Assembly: GCF_000296695.1 (NCBI RefSeq)
Contig: NZ_BAFK01000023.1
Span: 1 to 57,494 of the forward strand
Source: Rheinheimera nanhaiensis E407-8
Lineage (GTDB): Bacteria > Pseudomonadota > Gammaproteobacteria > Enterobacterales > Alteromonadaceae
Length of the DNA stretch: 57,494 nucleotides
Direction of reading: 5' to 3'
The translations under genes were made by a program, and so were the position numbers. How positions within the stretch are numbered: position 1 is the stretch's first letter; the number at the start of each line of letters is the position of its first letter. The notes beneath the pieces were generated by a model, which saw nothing but the letters and a program-made list of their open reading frames with translations, was not told where the DNA came from and searched no databases. Below are positions 46,537 to 55,995 of this stretch, piece by piece.

Positions 46537-47139
46537 ATGCACAAAAGCCTAATTACAACCGCTATTGCCCTGACATTTTCTACCGCGACCAATGCCACTG
46601 TTATTCAGGATGCGCCACTGGTGTCTATCGCCAGTCACGATGCTTACTTTGACAACCTGCGCGCCCATTGCGGTAAAGCCTATGAAGGCAAAGTCGTGAT
46701 GGACACCCCCAAAAGCCCTGGCTTTGAAGGCAGATTAGTCATGCATGTACGTAACTGTACAGACAACCAATTGCAAATCCCCTTCCATGTCGGCGACGAT
46801 CACTCGCGCACCTGGATCCTTAGCAAAACCGGCTCTGGTTTAAGCTTAAAACACGACCACCGCAAGCCCGATGGCAACCATGATGTGTCGACCATGTACG
46901 GCGGCCACACTGTCGATGCCGGCTGGCCGACAGTGCAAAGCTTTCCGGCTGATCAATACTCTAAAGAGCTGTTTGTCCGCTTAGGTAACCCGCAATCGAA
47001 CACTAACATCTGGCAAATGTACATTTACCCGCAAACCTTTAGTTACCGTTTAATTCGCGAAGGCCGCGAGTTTCGCGTTGATTTCGATTTAACCAAACCG
47101 GTCGCTTTACCCCCTACGCCCTGGGGCTATCAAGACTAA
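46537..47139 (+). CDS. Secreted protein of unknown function
   Basis: A 200-residue protein with a signal peptide (about 1-20, STATNA-T). The mature part has two cysteines (C43 in AHCGKAYEGKVV and C74 in VRNCTD), likely a disulfide, and motifs HVGDDHSRTWILSK, GLSLKHDHRKPDGN and YGGHTVDAGWPTVQSFPAD. The many His and Asp residues could bind metal. I recognise a conserved hypothetical pattern but no named family. AAAGGAGAA precedes the ATG. A terminator follows. Confidence 0.75.
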   Translation: MHKSLITTAIALTFSTATNATVIQDAPLVSIASHDAYFDNLRAHCGKAYEGKVVMDTPKSPGFEGRLVMHVRNCTDNQLQIPFHVGDDHSRTWILSKTGSGLSLKHDHRKPDGNHDVSTMYGGHTVDAGWPTVQSFPADQYSKELFVRLGNPQSNTNIWQMYIYPQTFSYRLIREGREFRVDFDLTKPVALPPTPWGYQD

Positions 47140-47158
47140 TTGCGCTTAAGCCGCGACT

Positions 47159-47181
47159 GCAGCGCTGGTCGCTGCTTTTTT
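47159..47181 (+). terminator. Terminator after the secreted-protein gene
   Basis: GCAGCG (47159-47164), loop CTGGT, CGCTGC (47170-47175), then six T. It lies 20 bases after the stop codon at 47139. Confidence 0.7.
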
Positions 47182-47255
47182 CTTACGTTAAGATAAAACG
47201 CTTTTACATGCCGCGTCCGGCGTGGCTAATAACAATAACACATCACGGAGTCACT

Positions 47256-48965
47256 ATGATTACCCTATCCAGGTTCACGCAGCTGGCGGCGGCCGCCACT
47301 GCCCTTACCCTGTTGGGCGCCTGCTCTGAGCAGCCGGCCGACATTAAAACCGGCGATAGCCAGCCAGGCACAACAGCGCCTGTTACTGCTGAGTTTAGCT
47401 TACCTGTGGTAAACCCACGTTTGGGCGAATATATTAAAACCTTATCGTCTGACGAATTTCAGGGCCGCGCACCGGCCACCAAAGGCGAAGAACTGACCGT
47501 TGCCTTTTTAGAAGATAACTTTCGCCGTATTGGCTTAAAACCTATTGATGGCGACAGCTACAAACAGCCGGTATCACTGGTACAAATTGATCCGGTGCAA
47601 GTCTCCGCGATGACATTAACAGGCGATAGCCTGCCAGCGCAGTTTACCTATCGTGATGATATGACTGCCTGGACCACCCGCGTAACAGAGCAAGTGCAAC
47701 TGACTGACAGCGAGATGGTGTTTGTTGGCTATGGTATCGTTGCACCCGAATACGGCTGGAATGACTACGAAGGCCTGGACGTAAAAGGCAAAACCGTGGT
47801 GATGTTTGTTAACGATCCGGGTTATGCCACCCAAGACCCTAATTTGTTTAATGGCAACGCCATGACCTATTACGGCCGCTGGACTTATAAATTTGAAGAA
47901 GCGGCACGTCAGGGTGCCGCCATGGCGCTGATTATCCATGAAACCGCTGCTGCCAGTTACGGCTGGGGTGTGGTCGCGCATGGCTCGCCGATTAAATTTG
48001 ATTTAATCAACGAAAATAAAAACATGGACCGCGCCGAAATTGAGGGCTGGATCACCACCGAGTCAGCGGAAAAACTGTTTGCCAATATCGGCACCGATTT
48101 AGCCGCTATGCATAAAAAAGCACTGCAAAAAGACTTTGCGCCGGTGCCACTTAATGCCAAGGCGTCTGTCAGCGTAAAAAACAACCTGCGCGAGCTCACT
48201 TCCAGCAATGTGGTCGGTTATATCGAAGGCAGTAAATATCCTGACGAATATGTATTGTACATGGCGCACTGGGATCATCTGGGTATGGATTTTTCTAACC
48301 CGGATAACAAAGTGTTTAACGGTGCCCAGGACAACGCCTCGGGCACAGGTGGCTTACTGGCACTGGCCGAGTATTTTACCCAACAGGCGCAGCCTGAGCG
48401 CTCAGTGGTATTTGTTGCTGTGACCGCCGAAGAGCGTGGCTTATTGGGCTCAGCCTGGTATGCCGCTAACCCGGTATTTCCGCTGGAGAAAACCGTTGTG
48501 GGCATCAATATGGACGTGATGAACGTGTACGGCCCAATGAAAGATATGGTGATCGTCGGCCTTGGCAATAACAATGCGGAAGATATTTTAACTAAATACA
48601 CCCAGCAGCAAGGCCGCTATGTGGTGCGTGAGCACAACCCGGAAGCCGGTATTGCCTACCGTTCAGATCACTTTAACTTATCGAAAAAAGGCGTGCCTAT
48701 TTTATACGCCAAAGGCGGTAACGACCATTTCGAAAAAGGCGCCGACTGGGGTAAAGCACAGCGCGCGGAATACAACAGCTGCTGCTACCACAAAGTGGGC
48801 GATGAGTGGAGCGACGACTGGGACTTGCGCGGCGCGCAGCAAGATTTAATGCTGTATTATCAGGTAGGTAATGAGCTGGCCAACAGCCGCAGCTGGCCAA
48901 ACTGGCACGAAGGCAACGAGTTTCGTGCCATCCGCGATGCGTCATCGGCAGCACGCAAGCAATAA
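47256..48965 (+). CDS. M28 family metallopeptidase lipoprotein
   Basis: A 569-residue exported aminopeptidase. The signal ends in a lipobox (LTLLGAC, cysteine about 23), so it is membrane-anchored. A PA domain (about 130-260) is inserted before the catalytic part. Zinc ligands are in order: H in MAHWDHLG, D in GAQDNASGTGG, E/E in TAEERGLLGS, D in GINMDVMN, H in YRSDHFNL. It should release N-terminal residues from peptides outside the cytoplasm. CACGGAG precedes the ATG at 47256; an earlier in-frame start has no signal peptide. Confidence 0.92.
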   Translation: MITLSRFTQLAAAATALTLLGACSEQPADIKTGDSQPGTTAPVTAEFSLPVVNPRLGEYIKTLSSDEFQGRAPATKGEELTVAFLEDNFRRIGLKPIDGDSYKQPVSLVQIDPVQVSAMTLTGDSLPAQFTYRDDMTAWTTRVTEQVQLTDSEMVFVGYGIVAPEYGWNDYEGLDVKGKTVVMFVNDPGYATQDPNLFNGNAMTYYGRWTYKFEEAARQGAAMALIIHETAAASYGWGVVAHGSPIKFDLINENKNMDRAEIEGWITTESAEKLFANIGTDLAAMHKKALQKDFAPVPLNAKASVSVKNNLRELTSSNVVGYIEGSKYPDEYVLYMAHWDHLGMDFSNPDNKVFNGAQDNASGTGGLLALAEYFTQQAQPERSVVFVAVTAEERGLLGSAWYAANPVFPLEKTVVGINMDVMNVYGPMKDMVIVGLGNNNAEDILTKYTQQQGRYVVREHNPEAGIAYRSDHFNLSKKGVPILYAKGGNDHFEKGADWGKAQRAEYNSCCYHKVGDEWSDDWDLRGAQQDLMLYYQVGNELANSRSWPNWHEGNEFRAIRDASSAARKQ

Positions 48966-48984
48966 GCCAGCTATAAACTGAGTC

Positions 48985-49010
48985 AGGGCAGCTTCGGCTG
49001 CCCTTTTTCT
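48985..49010 (+). terminator. Terminator after the M28 peptidase
   Basis: An 8-bp stem AGGGCAGC/GCTGCCCT with a stable TTCG tetraloop, followed by a T run (49004-49008). A typical rho-independent terminator. Confidence 0.92.
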
Positions 49011-49146
49011 TACCTCCAGCGACTTAACAGCATTAGCGCACCGATGGCTAATGCCACAGCAGGCAAAACCGGCACAACGTGATATATTCATTGCCTATTC
49101 AGACACTTCGGTCTAATGTCGCCGCATAGCATTAAGGGATAACATT

Positions 49147-51723
49147 ATGCGCCGCTGGCAAAAAGCGTTACTTATTGCTCTGGCTATCTTGCTGCTGGTA
49201 CTGGCAGTGGCGTATCGCTATGTGCAAAAAACACTGGCGGCACTGCCTGTGCAGCAATTGCACTATCAGCTAAGCAGCCTGGGTTTGCATGGGCTTACGC
49301 TTAGCAACCTCAGCTTTGTCATGGACGAGCCTGCTCTACAGGTCACGCTGGATAAACTCAGCCTGAGCTGGCGCTTTAGCGATGTCAAACTCACCACAGT
49401 GCAGCTCTCGGGCGGTGATATTAGGCTAAAAACCTGGCCGGTATCTGATAGCACAAACGCTGCTCCAACAGCAGATGCCAGCTTTGTACAAAGCTGGCAG
49501 TTACCCGCCGCCTGGCCGGATACGATCCAGCTGGAAAAACTTAACGTCACTCTGCCCTGCGCTGCCGGATCTTGCCGCTATCAACTGAGTGGCCAAAGCC
49601 GTGTTAATGAGAGCACGCTTGATTATCAGCTACAGCTGACCGATGCCGATAGCCCACAGCAACCCCGGTTAAGCCTTAGCGGCAGCTATAGCAGTGAGCA
49701 GCAATTACCGCAGCTTAGCGCCCGCGTGCAGCTGGATGACAGCGCCACACTCACACTGCGCCAGCAGGTCAGCACCCAAGAGCAAATAGACACACAAAAG
49801 AGTGCAGAGTTAGCCATTGATGGCGCATTATCGCTGCAAATAGCTCCGCCCTCGCCCTGGCTGCGTCAGCAACTTGAGCTTTGGCAACTGCCGCTGCCCG
49901 ACGATGCGCTTAAGCATTTTACCGCACCGGTATCAGTGCAAAGCCAATGGCAATTTGCCCTGCCGGCACAACAGGGTTTAGCGGCACTGGTTAGCGCCGC
50001 CAGTGGTCATTGGCAGCTACAGGCACATCTGCCCAGCCCTTTTGCTGTACCGGGTATCGGCTTGCTGCAAGGCGAGCTGACAGGCGCAGTCGCCATCACA
50101 CAAGGCGAGCTAAGCCAATATCAGCTTGAGGCCAACCTTAACCTGACGGAGCCATTGCTGCCGCAGGCGCTGTCGCAACTGGGCCTTGATAGCGGCAACC
50201 TGACTTTGCGAATAAACAGTGAAGGCGCGGCACAGCTTACTGCGCTACCGCTGCAATTTAGCCTAACCAGCGGGGGCCCGACGCAGCTGAGCTTAACCGC
50301 GAGCGCCAACCTTAATGCCACCCCACCGTTTAGCGCCAGCCTACAAAACGCTAACCTGATGGTTAACCAGCCACTGCTGCACAGCGACAGGCTGCAACTT
50401 AACGCTGTGCAGCTGCAAAGCCGCTTTAATGCGTACTGGCTTGCTGACAGCTGGCAGCTGGATTTAGAGCAGTTAACCGCCAACGTCGCCAGCGCCGGCT
50501 TGCAAGATGCGCAGATCCAACAACTTCGTTTAATTAGCAGCAACAGCCGGCTTAGCGGCGATGCAGCCTTTAGCAACGTTAACCTTTCGGCGAAAGCTGA
50601 GCTTGCTGCTGACAGCCTTGTGCACAGCGCCGTTAAACCGTTAGCCTGGCAGTGGCAACTGAGTGCCGATGGCAAGCTAAGCGAATTGGCCATTAATGGC
50701 CGTATAAGCAACAGCGCAGGGCTTGGCGTGGCACATCAGCTAAAGCATACCCCCAATGCCACCAAGGTTAACTGGCAGCTGGACGAGCTGTTTTTACTGG
50801 CTGGCAATCCGCTGGCCGCCACCCTTAACGATTGGCCAGCCCTGCTTGAGCTTAACCGTGGCCGTTTAAGTGGCCATGGCAGTGCCCTGTTGGCGGCACA
50901 AACGGCGGCCCAGGCGGAGCTGACATTATCCGGTGTCAGCGGCATTTACGATCGCAGCTTGTTTAAAGACGCCAGCGCTACTTTTGTCGCCAATTATCAG
51001 GACGATAAGCTCACCGTCAGTACCGAGCAAAGCCGTATTGGCGAGATAAACCACGGTATTATTGCCGGCCCGCTGCTGCTATCGGCAAGCTATCAGGCTG
51101 GCGCCGATGCGTTAAGCGCCGGCACGCTGGATATCCGTCAGCTGCAGCTGGCACTGATGGGCGGCAGTGTCTCGCTACAACCGCAGCAACTTAAGCTTGC
51201 TGACAACGAGCAGCTGTTGCAACTGGAGCTAAAGCAGCTGGCGTTAAGTCAGTTACTGCAGCAACACCCCAGCACCGATGTCAGCGGCAGCGGCAGTTTA
51301 TCCGGCCGTATTCCGCTGTTGTTAAGCAGCAAAGGCGCCAGTGTGCAGCAAGGCGTTATTGCGGCAGAAAGCCCGGGCGGCCAATTGCAATACCGGCCGG
51401 CCACAGCACAAAGTATGGCAGCGACAAATCCGGGCATGAAACTGGTACTCGAAGCGCTGGATGATTTTCACTACTCAGTGTTATCCAGTAATGTCAGCTA
51501 CGACACTAGCGGTAAACTGCTGCTGGCATTACAGTTACAGGGTAAAAACCCGGCATTGGAACAAGGCCGGCCCATTAACCTAAACATTAATCTGGAAGAA
51601 GATATTCCTGCGCTTATCACCAGTTTGCAGTTAAGCAGCCAGATAAGTGACGTGATTAAAAAGCGGGTGCAACAGAAACTACAACAGTCTGGCGCCAAAG
51701 GCGCTAACGGAGCAAAACCATGA
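49147..51723 (+). CDS. ydbH: YdbH-like envelope protein (AsmA-like family)
   Basis: An 858-residue protein with one N-terminal membrane helix (about 7-25) and a long periplasmic repeat of beta-strands of the AsmA-like/DctA-YdbH type, with the C-terminal AspG-type end (NLNINLEEDIPALITSLQLSS). In E. coli YdbH works with TamB and YhdP to move phospholipids to the outer membrane, with YnbE as outer membrane partner. The 4-base overlap with ynbE and the following ydbL match the E. coli operon. Confidence 0.9.
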   Translation: MRRWQKALLIALAILLLVLAVAYRYVQKTLAALPVQQLHYQLSSLGLHGLTLSNLSFVMDEPALQVTLDKLSLSWRFSDVKLTTVQLSGGDIRLKTWPVSDSTNAAPTADASFVQSWQLPAAWPDTIQLEKLNVTLPCAAGSCRYQLSGQSRVNESTLDYQLQLTDADSPQQPRLSLSGSYSSEQQLPQLSARVQLDDSATLTLRQQVSTQEQIDTQKSAELAIDGALSLQIAPPSPWLRQQLELWQLPLPDDALKHFTAPVSVQSQWQFALPAQQGLAALVSAASGHWQLQAHLPSPFAVPGIGLLQGELTGAVAITQGELSQYQLEANLNLTEPLLPQALSQLGLDSGNLTLRINSEGAAQLTALPLQFSLTSGGPTQLSLTASANLNATPPFSASLQNANLMVNQPLLHSDRLQLNAVQLQSRFNAYWLADSWQLDLEQLTANVASAGLQDAQIQQLRLISSNSRLSGDAAFSNVNLSAKAELAADSLVHSAVKPLAWQWQLSADGKLSELAINGRISNSAGLGVAHQLKHTPNATKVNWQLDELFLLAGNPLAATLNDWPALLELNRGRLSGHGSALLAAQTAAQAELTLSGVSGIYDRSLFKDASATFVANYQDDKLTVSTEQSRIGEINHGIIAGPLLLSASYQAGADALSAGTLDIRQLQLALMGGSVSLQPQQLKLADNEQLLQLELKQLALSQLLQQHPSTDVSGSGSLSGRIPLLLSSKGASVQQGVIAAESPGGQLQYRPATAQSMAATNPGMKLVLEALDDFHYSVLSSNVSYDTSGKLLLALQLQGKNPALEQGRPINLNINLEEDIPALITSLQLSSQISDVIKKRVQQKLQQSGAKGANGAKP

Positions 51724-51908
51724 TAAAACCCCTGGGCAGCGCAGCCGTGCTTATGCTGTTACTGGCCGCCTGTACCCCCAAGGTGCAGGTCGCTATGCCA
51801 GCTGAGCCGATTAACATTAACCTGAATGTAAAAATTCAGCATGAAATTTATATTAAAGTAGATAAACAACTCGACGAGCTGTTTAGCGACGACAGCGGTT
51901 TATTTTAA
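51720..51908 (+). CDS. ynbE: YnbE family lipoprotein
   Basis: A 62-residue lipoprotein: lipobox LLLAAC with cysteine 18, then PINININLNVKIQHEI-like PININLNVKIQHEIYIKVD, the family signature. In E. coli YnbE stacks as a beta-strand oligomer on the end of YdbH to complete the bridge to the outer membrane. It overlaps ydbH by 4 bases. Confidence 0.92.
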   Translation: MIKPLGSAAVLMLLLAACTPKVQVAMPAEPININLNVKIQHEIYIKVDKQLDELFSDDSGLF

Positions 51909-51918
51909 GGAGTGACTT

Positions 51919-52272
51919 ATGAAATTAAGCAATAAAATTAAGCTGTTGCTACTGCCTGTGCTGTTTGCAATCAGCCTGCCGGTACTGGCAATGACCTTAC
52001 AGCAAGCGATGGCCGCATTGGGTAATGCCAAAGCGCGGGGCCTGGTGGGCGAGCAAGCCAATGGCTATCTGGGCGTGGTGCAAAACAGCAACGACGCTGC
52101 CGACATTGTCAAACTGATTAACGATGCCCGCCGCGCTGAATATGCCCGCTTAGCCCAGCAAAACAATATTGCCGTGGCCGATGTTGAAGCCATGGCCGGT
52201 AAAAAAGCCATAGAGCGCACCAGCGCCGGCCATTTTATTTTGCTCGACGGCAACTGGGTAAAAAAACCCTAA
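51919..52272 (+). CDS. ydbL: YdbL (DUF1318) periplasmic protein
   Basis: A 117-residue protein with a signal peptide (about 1-24, LPVLA-M) and the DUF1318 domain (ALGNAKARGLVGEQANGYLGVV; IVKLINDARRAEYARLAQ; TSAGHFILLDGNWVKK). In E. coli YdbL acts as a chaperone that controls YnbE polymerisation. AAGGAGTGAC precedes the ATG. It is the last gene of the ydbH operon; 64 bases separate it from the GGDEF gene. Confidence 0.92.
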   Translation: MKLSNKIKLLLLPVLFAISLPVLAMTLQQAMAALGNAKARGLVGEQANGYLGVVQNSNDAADIVKLINDARRAEYARLAQQNNIAVADVEAMAGKKAIERTSAGHFILLDGNWVKKP

Positions 52273-52336
52273 TTCAGTCAGCAGGGTATAAAGCACCCTG
52301 CTAGGCTTTGCGATAGAAGGTTGAAAAGGGCTTATT

Positions 52337-54214
52337 ATGGCGCTTCGGCATTACTGTGCAGCATGGTTAGTTAGCGTTAGCAGCATGGCGCTGGCACAGA
52401 GTGAACAATTTGACGAGCTGGTGCGGCAAATTGAAAGTGGCGAGCGTTACTTCTTTAGTATTACCGATTACAAAACGGCGCTGACAGAGCTGCAACGTGC
52501 GCTGCCCGCCGTCGATACCGAGCGCAGCCAGATGTTCGACCGGTTAAAGTGCACGCTGGGCTTTTATGATCAACCCGAAGCGGGCCTTAGCTTTAGCGAT
52601 GAAAAAATGGCCGCGGCCAGAGCGCGGGGCGACAGTGAGGCACTGGCCGATTATTATGTCTGCCGCTATTACCTGTTTAGCTTGCTTGGGCGCTCTGCTG
52701 AAGCGGAGCAACAAGCCAGGCTAAGTTATCAGGCTGCCAGCGACAGCGAAGACCCGCTGAGTTTGGCCATTAGCCTGAGCCTGCTGGGGAATATTGACTC
52801 TTATCGTGGCAATTATGCTGATGCCATGCAGCACTATGTTACTGCCTATCAGCTGCAACGCGGTTTGGGCTATAAACCCTATATCAGCGATTTGGTGTTA
52901 TCGATAGCGGCAACCTACCGTCGCATGGGCTTATACCGCGATGCACTGGACTACATTGACCAGGCTGAACTGGAGTTTTCCTCGCCGGATGAGGCCTTTC
53001 GCGCTGCGCTGATTATGCACGAAAAAGCCTACTCTTACGCTGAACTTGGCGACTATCAGCAGGCGCTAAGCCTGTTTGAGCAATCTATAGCAGTGTATCA
53101 ACAGTTAGACGAACCGCTGTGGCAAAGTTATAGCAAAGTGAATCTGGTGTGGATTTACAATCTGCTTAAGCGTTACGACGAGGCGCTAAGTGTCGCCAGC
53201 GACGCCGAGCGGGAACTTAACCAGCTAAACGGCGTTGATTTATCGGCGCTTAACAGCTACAAAGGGCTGTTAGCGCTGTACCGGGCACAAAGCCTGACCG
53301 CAACGGCGCGCGCCAGCCAGGCTATACAATACCTGCATGATGCCGAACGTTATCTGCAAATAGAAGCAAACCCGCGTTATTTATTATTACTTTACCGCGC
53401 TAAAGCCCTCGCCTACGATGCCAATGGTGATAGCGACACGGCCTATCAATGGCTAAGCCGCTATGTGGAACTGGACCAACAGCAACAGCAACAGGCCCGT
53501 GAGCAACAAAGCCAACTGTTGAAAATTCAATTTGACTCGGCGCGCCAGCAAGAGCGCAATCAGCAACTGGCAGCAGAAAAACAGCTGGTGCAGCAACATG
53601 TGGCATCACTGCAACTGGCGCAGCGCTGGCAGTATGCCGCCCTTAGCCTGATAGCCTTGCTGCTGGTAATTTTATTCAGCTTTGCCGTGTCATTAAAACG
53701 GCGTAACCGTAAATTGCACCGGCTGGCGATGACTGACGAGCTTACCGGTATCGCTAACCGGCGGCGCATTATGATGCAGGCCGAGCAAGAGCGCGTCAAA
53801 GCGCTGGATACCAGCGAGCCGCTCAGTTTTTTAATTGTCGATTTAGACCACTTTAAGCAAGTTAATGATAAATATGGCCATGATGTTGGCGATACCGTGC
53901 TGCAGCAAATGAGCATGACGGTGTCTTCCATGCTGCGCGAGCAAGACCACTTTGGCCGCACCGGCGGCGAGGAGTTTTTAATTGTGCTGCCCGACACCGA
54001 CAGCGAAGCGGCTTTTGCTATAGCCGAGCGGCTGCGGCGGGCCATCAGCGACATCAGCTTTGCCGACACGCCAGGCAAGATGCGGGTGACGTGCAGTATA
54101 GGGCTTAGCCAGTTCAGGCCCGATGAGCCGTTAAATATCAGTTTAAGCCGCGCCGATGATGCACTATACCAGGCCAAAGCAGCCGGGCGCGACCAAACAA
54201 TAGGCGCGGCCTAA
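52337..54214 (+). CDS. Diguanylate cyclase with periplasmic TPR sensor
   Basis: A 625-residue membrane protein. Signal peptide (about 1-20), periplasmic helical TPR repeats (about 60-370), a coiled coil rich in Gln (about 375-425), one membrane helix (about 430-452), then a GGDEF domain (about 465-622). The active-site motif is GGEEF at 543-547 within FGRTGGEEFLIVLP, so cyclase activity is expected. An RxxD inhibitory site is not obvious. Signals probably bind the TPR part. No partner is adjacent. Confidence 0.92.
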   Translation: MALRHYCAAWLVSVSSMALAQSEQFDELVRQIESGERYFFSITDYKTALTELQRALPAVDTERSQMFDRLKCTLGFYDQPEAGLSFSDEKMAAARARGDSEALADYYVCRYYLFSLLGRSAEAEQQARLSYQAASDSEDPLSLAISLSLLGNIDSYRGNYADAMQHYVTAYQLQRGLGYKPYISDLVLSIAATYRRMGLYRDALDYIDQAELEFSSPDEAFRAALIMHEKAYSYAELGDYQQALSLFEQSIAVYQQLDEPLWQSYSKVNLVWIYNLLKRYDEALSVASDAERELNQLNGVDLSALNSYKGLLALYRAQSLTATARASQAIQYLHDAERYLQIEANPRYLLLLYRAKALAYDANGDSDTAYQWLSRYVELDQQQQQQAREQQSQLLKIQFDSARQQERNQQLAAEKQLVQQHVASLQLAQRWQYAALSLIALLLVILFSFAVSLKRRNRKLHRLAMTDELTGIANRRRIMMQAEQERVKALDTSEPLSFLIVDLDHFKQVNDKYGHDVGDTVLQQMSMTVSSMLREQDHFGRTGGEEFLIVLPDTDSEAAFAIAERLRRAISDISFADTPGKMRVTCSIGLSQFRPDEPLNISLSRADDALYQAKAAGRDQTIGAA

Positions 54215-54309
54215 CCCGACTTTGGTCTAATAGCCGCCCGCCTCACCTTTTTGTACTATGCTTGGCTGACCCTAACCACAATAAAATCAACCGCAACTGA
54301 GGCTAAAAG

Positions 54310-55995
54310 ATGAATGCCATTTTTCTGATGTTGATGGGGCTTGGTGCCATGGCGCTGGGCTACTTCGTCTACTCCAAGTTTATCTGCGAAAAAATCTTTA
54401 AAGTTGACCCTAACTTTAGAACGCCGGCGCATGAAATGCAGGACGGCATCGACTATGTGCCTACCAACAAGTATATTTTATGGGGCCATCACTTTACCTC
54501 TGTTGCCGGTGCAGCGCCTATTATCGGCCCTGCCATAGCAGTAATTTGGGGCTGGGTACCGGCTTTTTTATGGGTCGTATTTGGTACTATTTTCTTTGCC
54601 GGTGTGCATGATGCTGGCGCCATCTGGGCCAGCAGCCGCAATAAAGCCAAATCTATCGGCGCCTTAACCGGTGATATCGTTGGCAACCGCGCCCGCAGCA
54701 TCTTTATGATCGTCATTTTCCTGGTGCTATTAATGGTAAACGCGGTGTTTGCCGTGGTGATTGCCGGCCAGTTAATTAATTTCCCCAGTGCCACCATACC
54801 AGTGTGGGGCGCTATCGTGGTGGCGCTGATTATCGGCCAGCTTATTTACCGTAAAAACATGGGCCTGCTGCTGGTGACTATCGTAGGTGTTATTGCGCTG
54901 TACGGCATGATCTACATTGGCCCTATGCTGCCAATTTCACTGCCGGAGATGGTTGGCCCGCTAAGCGATAACCAAAGCTGGATCATTCTGCTGTTTGTTT
55001 ATGCGGCTATTGCCTCGTTACTGCCGGTGTGGATGCTGCTGCAACCGCGTGACTACATTAACGGTATTCAGCTGTTTATCGGCCTGGGGCTATTGTACGG
55101 CGCGGTTATTCTGGCCAGCCCTGATGTGGTGGCACCTGCCTTTAATACTGACGTGCCGGAAGGGACACCGTCACTGATCCCGCTGCTGTTTGTGACCATT
55201 GCCTGTGGTGCGATCTCGGGCTTCCACGGTCTGGTATCAAGCGGTACTACCTCTAAGCAAATTGATAAAGAGCCGGATGTGCGTTTTGTCGGTTACTTTG
55301 GTGCAGTAGGTGAAGGGTCACTGGCACTGGCAGCCATTATTGCTGCTACCGCCGGTTTTGCCACCCTGGCCGACTGGCAGGCGATTTACCACAGCTTTGG
55401 TCAGGGCGGTGTGTCGGCCTTTATTAAAGGCGGCGCCAATATTCTGCAAAATGGTATTGGCTTAGACACGGTGTTATCACAAACCCTGCTCACGGTAATG
55501 GTGGTGCTGTTTGCCGGCACCACTATGGACACCGGCCTGCGTCTGCAGCGCTATATCTTCCAGGAATGGGGCAGCATTTATAACATCAACTGGATGCAAA
55601 AAGCGGCACCAGCCACCTTCTTGGCGGTAGGTTCTTGCTTACTGCTGGCCTTTGGTGCCGGTGGCGATGGCTCTGGCGGTTTACTGATTTGGCCACTGTT
55701 TGGTACCACTAACCAGTTGCTGGCAGGCTTAACCTTGTTGGTCATTACCGTAATGCTGGTAAAACTGGGCCGGCCAATGTGGTACACGCTGGGGCCGTTG
55801 ATGTTCCTGCTTACCATGACCACACTGGGCTTATTAATTCAGCTGAAAAGCTTCTATGAGAAAGGTGACTGGTTCCTGTTTACGCTGGACTTAATTATCC
55901 TGGTCGCGGCCGTGCTGGTTATTCTGGAGTCGAGCTCAGCGCTGACCAAACAGATTAAAGCCAACAAAGCGGAAGCCGCCTCGCAAAACACATGA
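54310..55995 (+). CDS. cstA: CstA family transporter
   Basis: A 561-residue membrane protein of the carbon starvation (CstA/BtsT) family, with about 15 helices. E. coli CstA (701 residues) and BtsT take up peptides or pyruvate. The conserved start has DGIDYVPTNKYILWGHHFTSVAGAAPIIGPAIAVIWG and FFAGVHDAGAIWAS; later GCGAISGFHGLVSSGTTSKQ is present. It is shorter than CstA, as in the branch found beside ArsA-like genes. Its stop overlaps the next gene by 4 bases (ATGA). The substrate in this branch is unknown. Confidence 0.92.
   Translation: MNAIFLMLMGLGAMALGYFVYSKFICEKIFKVDPNFRTPAHEMQDGIDYVPTNKYILWGHHFTSVAGAAPIIGPAIAVIWGWVPAFLWVVFGTIFFAGVHDAGAIWASSRNKAKSIGALTGDIVGNRARSIFMIVIFLVLLMVNAVFAVVIAGQLINFPSATIPVWGAIVVALIIGQLIYRKNMGLLLVTIVGVIALYGMIYIGPMLPISLPEMVGPLSDNQSWIILLFVYAAIASLLPVWMLLQPRDYINGIQLFIGLGLLYGAVILASPDVVAPAFNTDVPEGTPSLIPLLFVTIACGAISGFHGLVSSGTTSKQIDKEPDVRFVGYFGAVGEGSLALAAIIAATAGFATLADWQAIYHSFGQGGVSAFIKGGANILQNGIGLDTVLSQTLLTVMVVLFAGTTMDTGLRLQRYIFQEWGSIYNINWMQKAAPATFLAVGSCLLLAFGAGGDGSGGLLIWPLFGTTNQLLAGLTLLVITVMLVKLGRPMWYTLGPLMFLLTMTTLGLLIQLKSFYEKGDWFLFTLDLIILVAAVLVILESSSALTKQIKANKAEAASQNT

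Noticed and set aside
50121..50711. 196-codon minus-strand frame over ydbH
   Set aside because: The translation is Leu/Ser/Cys-rich and mirrors the repetitive beta-strand codons of ydbH.
53560..54177. 205-codon minus-strand frame over the GGDEF domain
   Set aside because: It is opposite the conserved cyclase domain and shows no family match.
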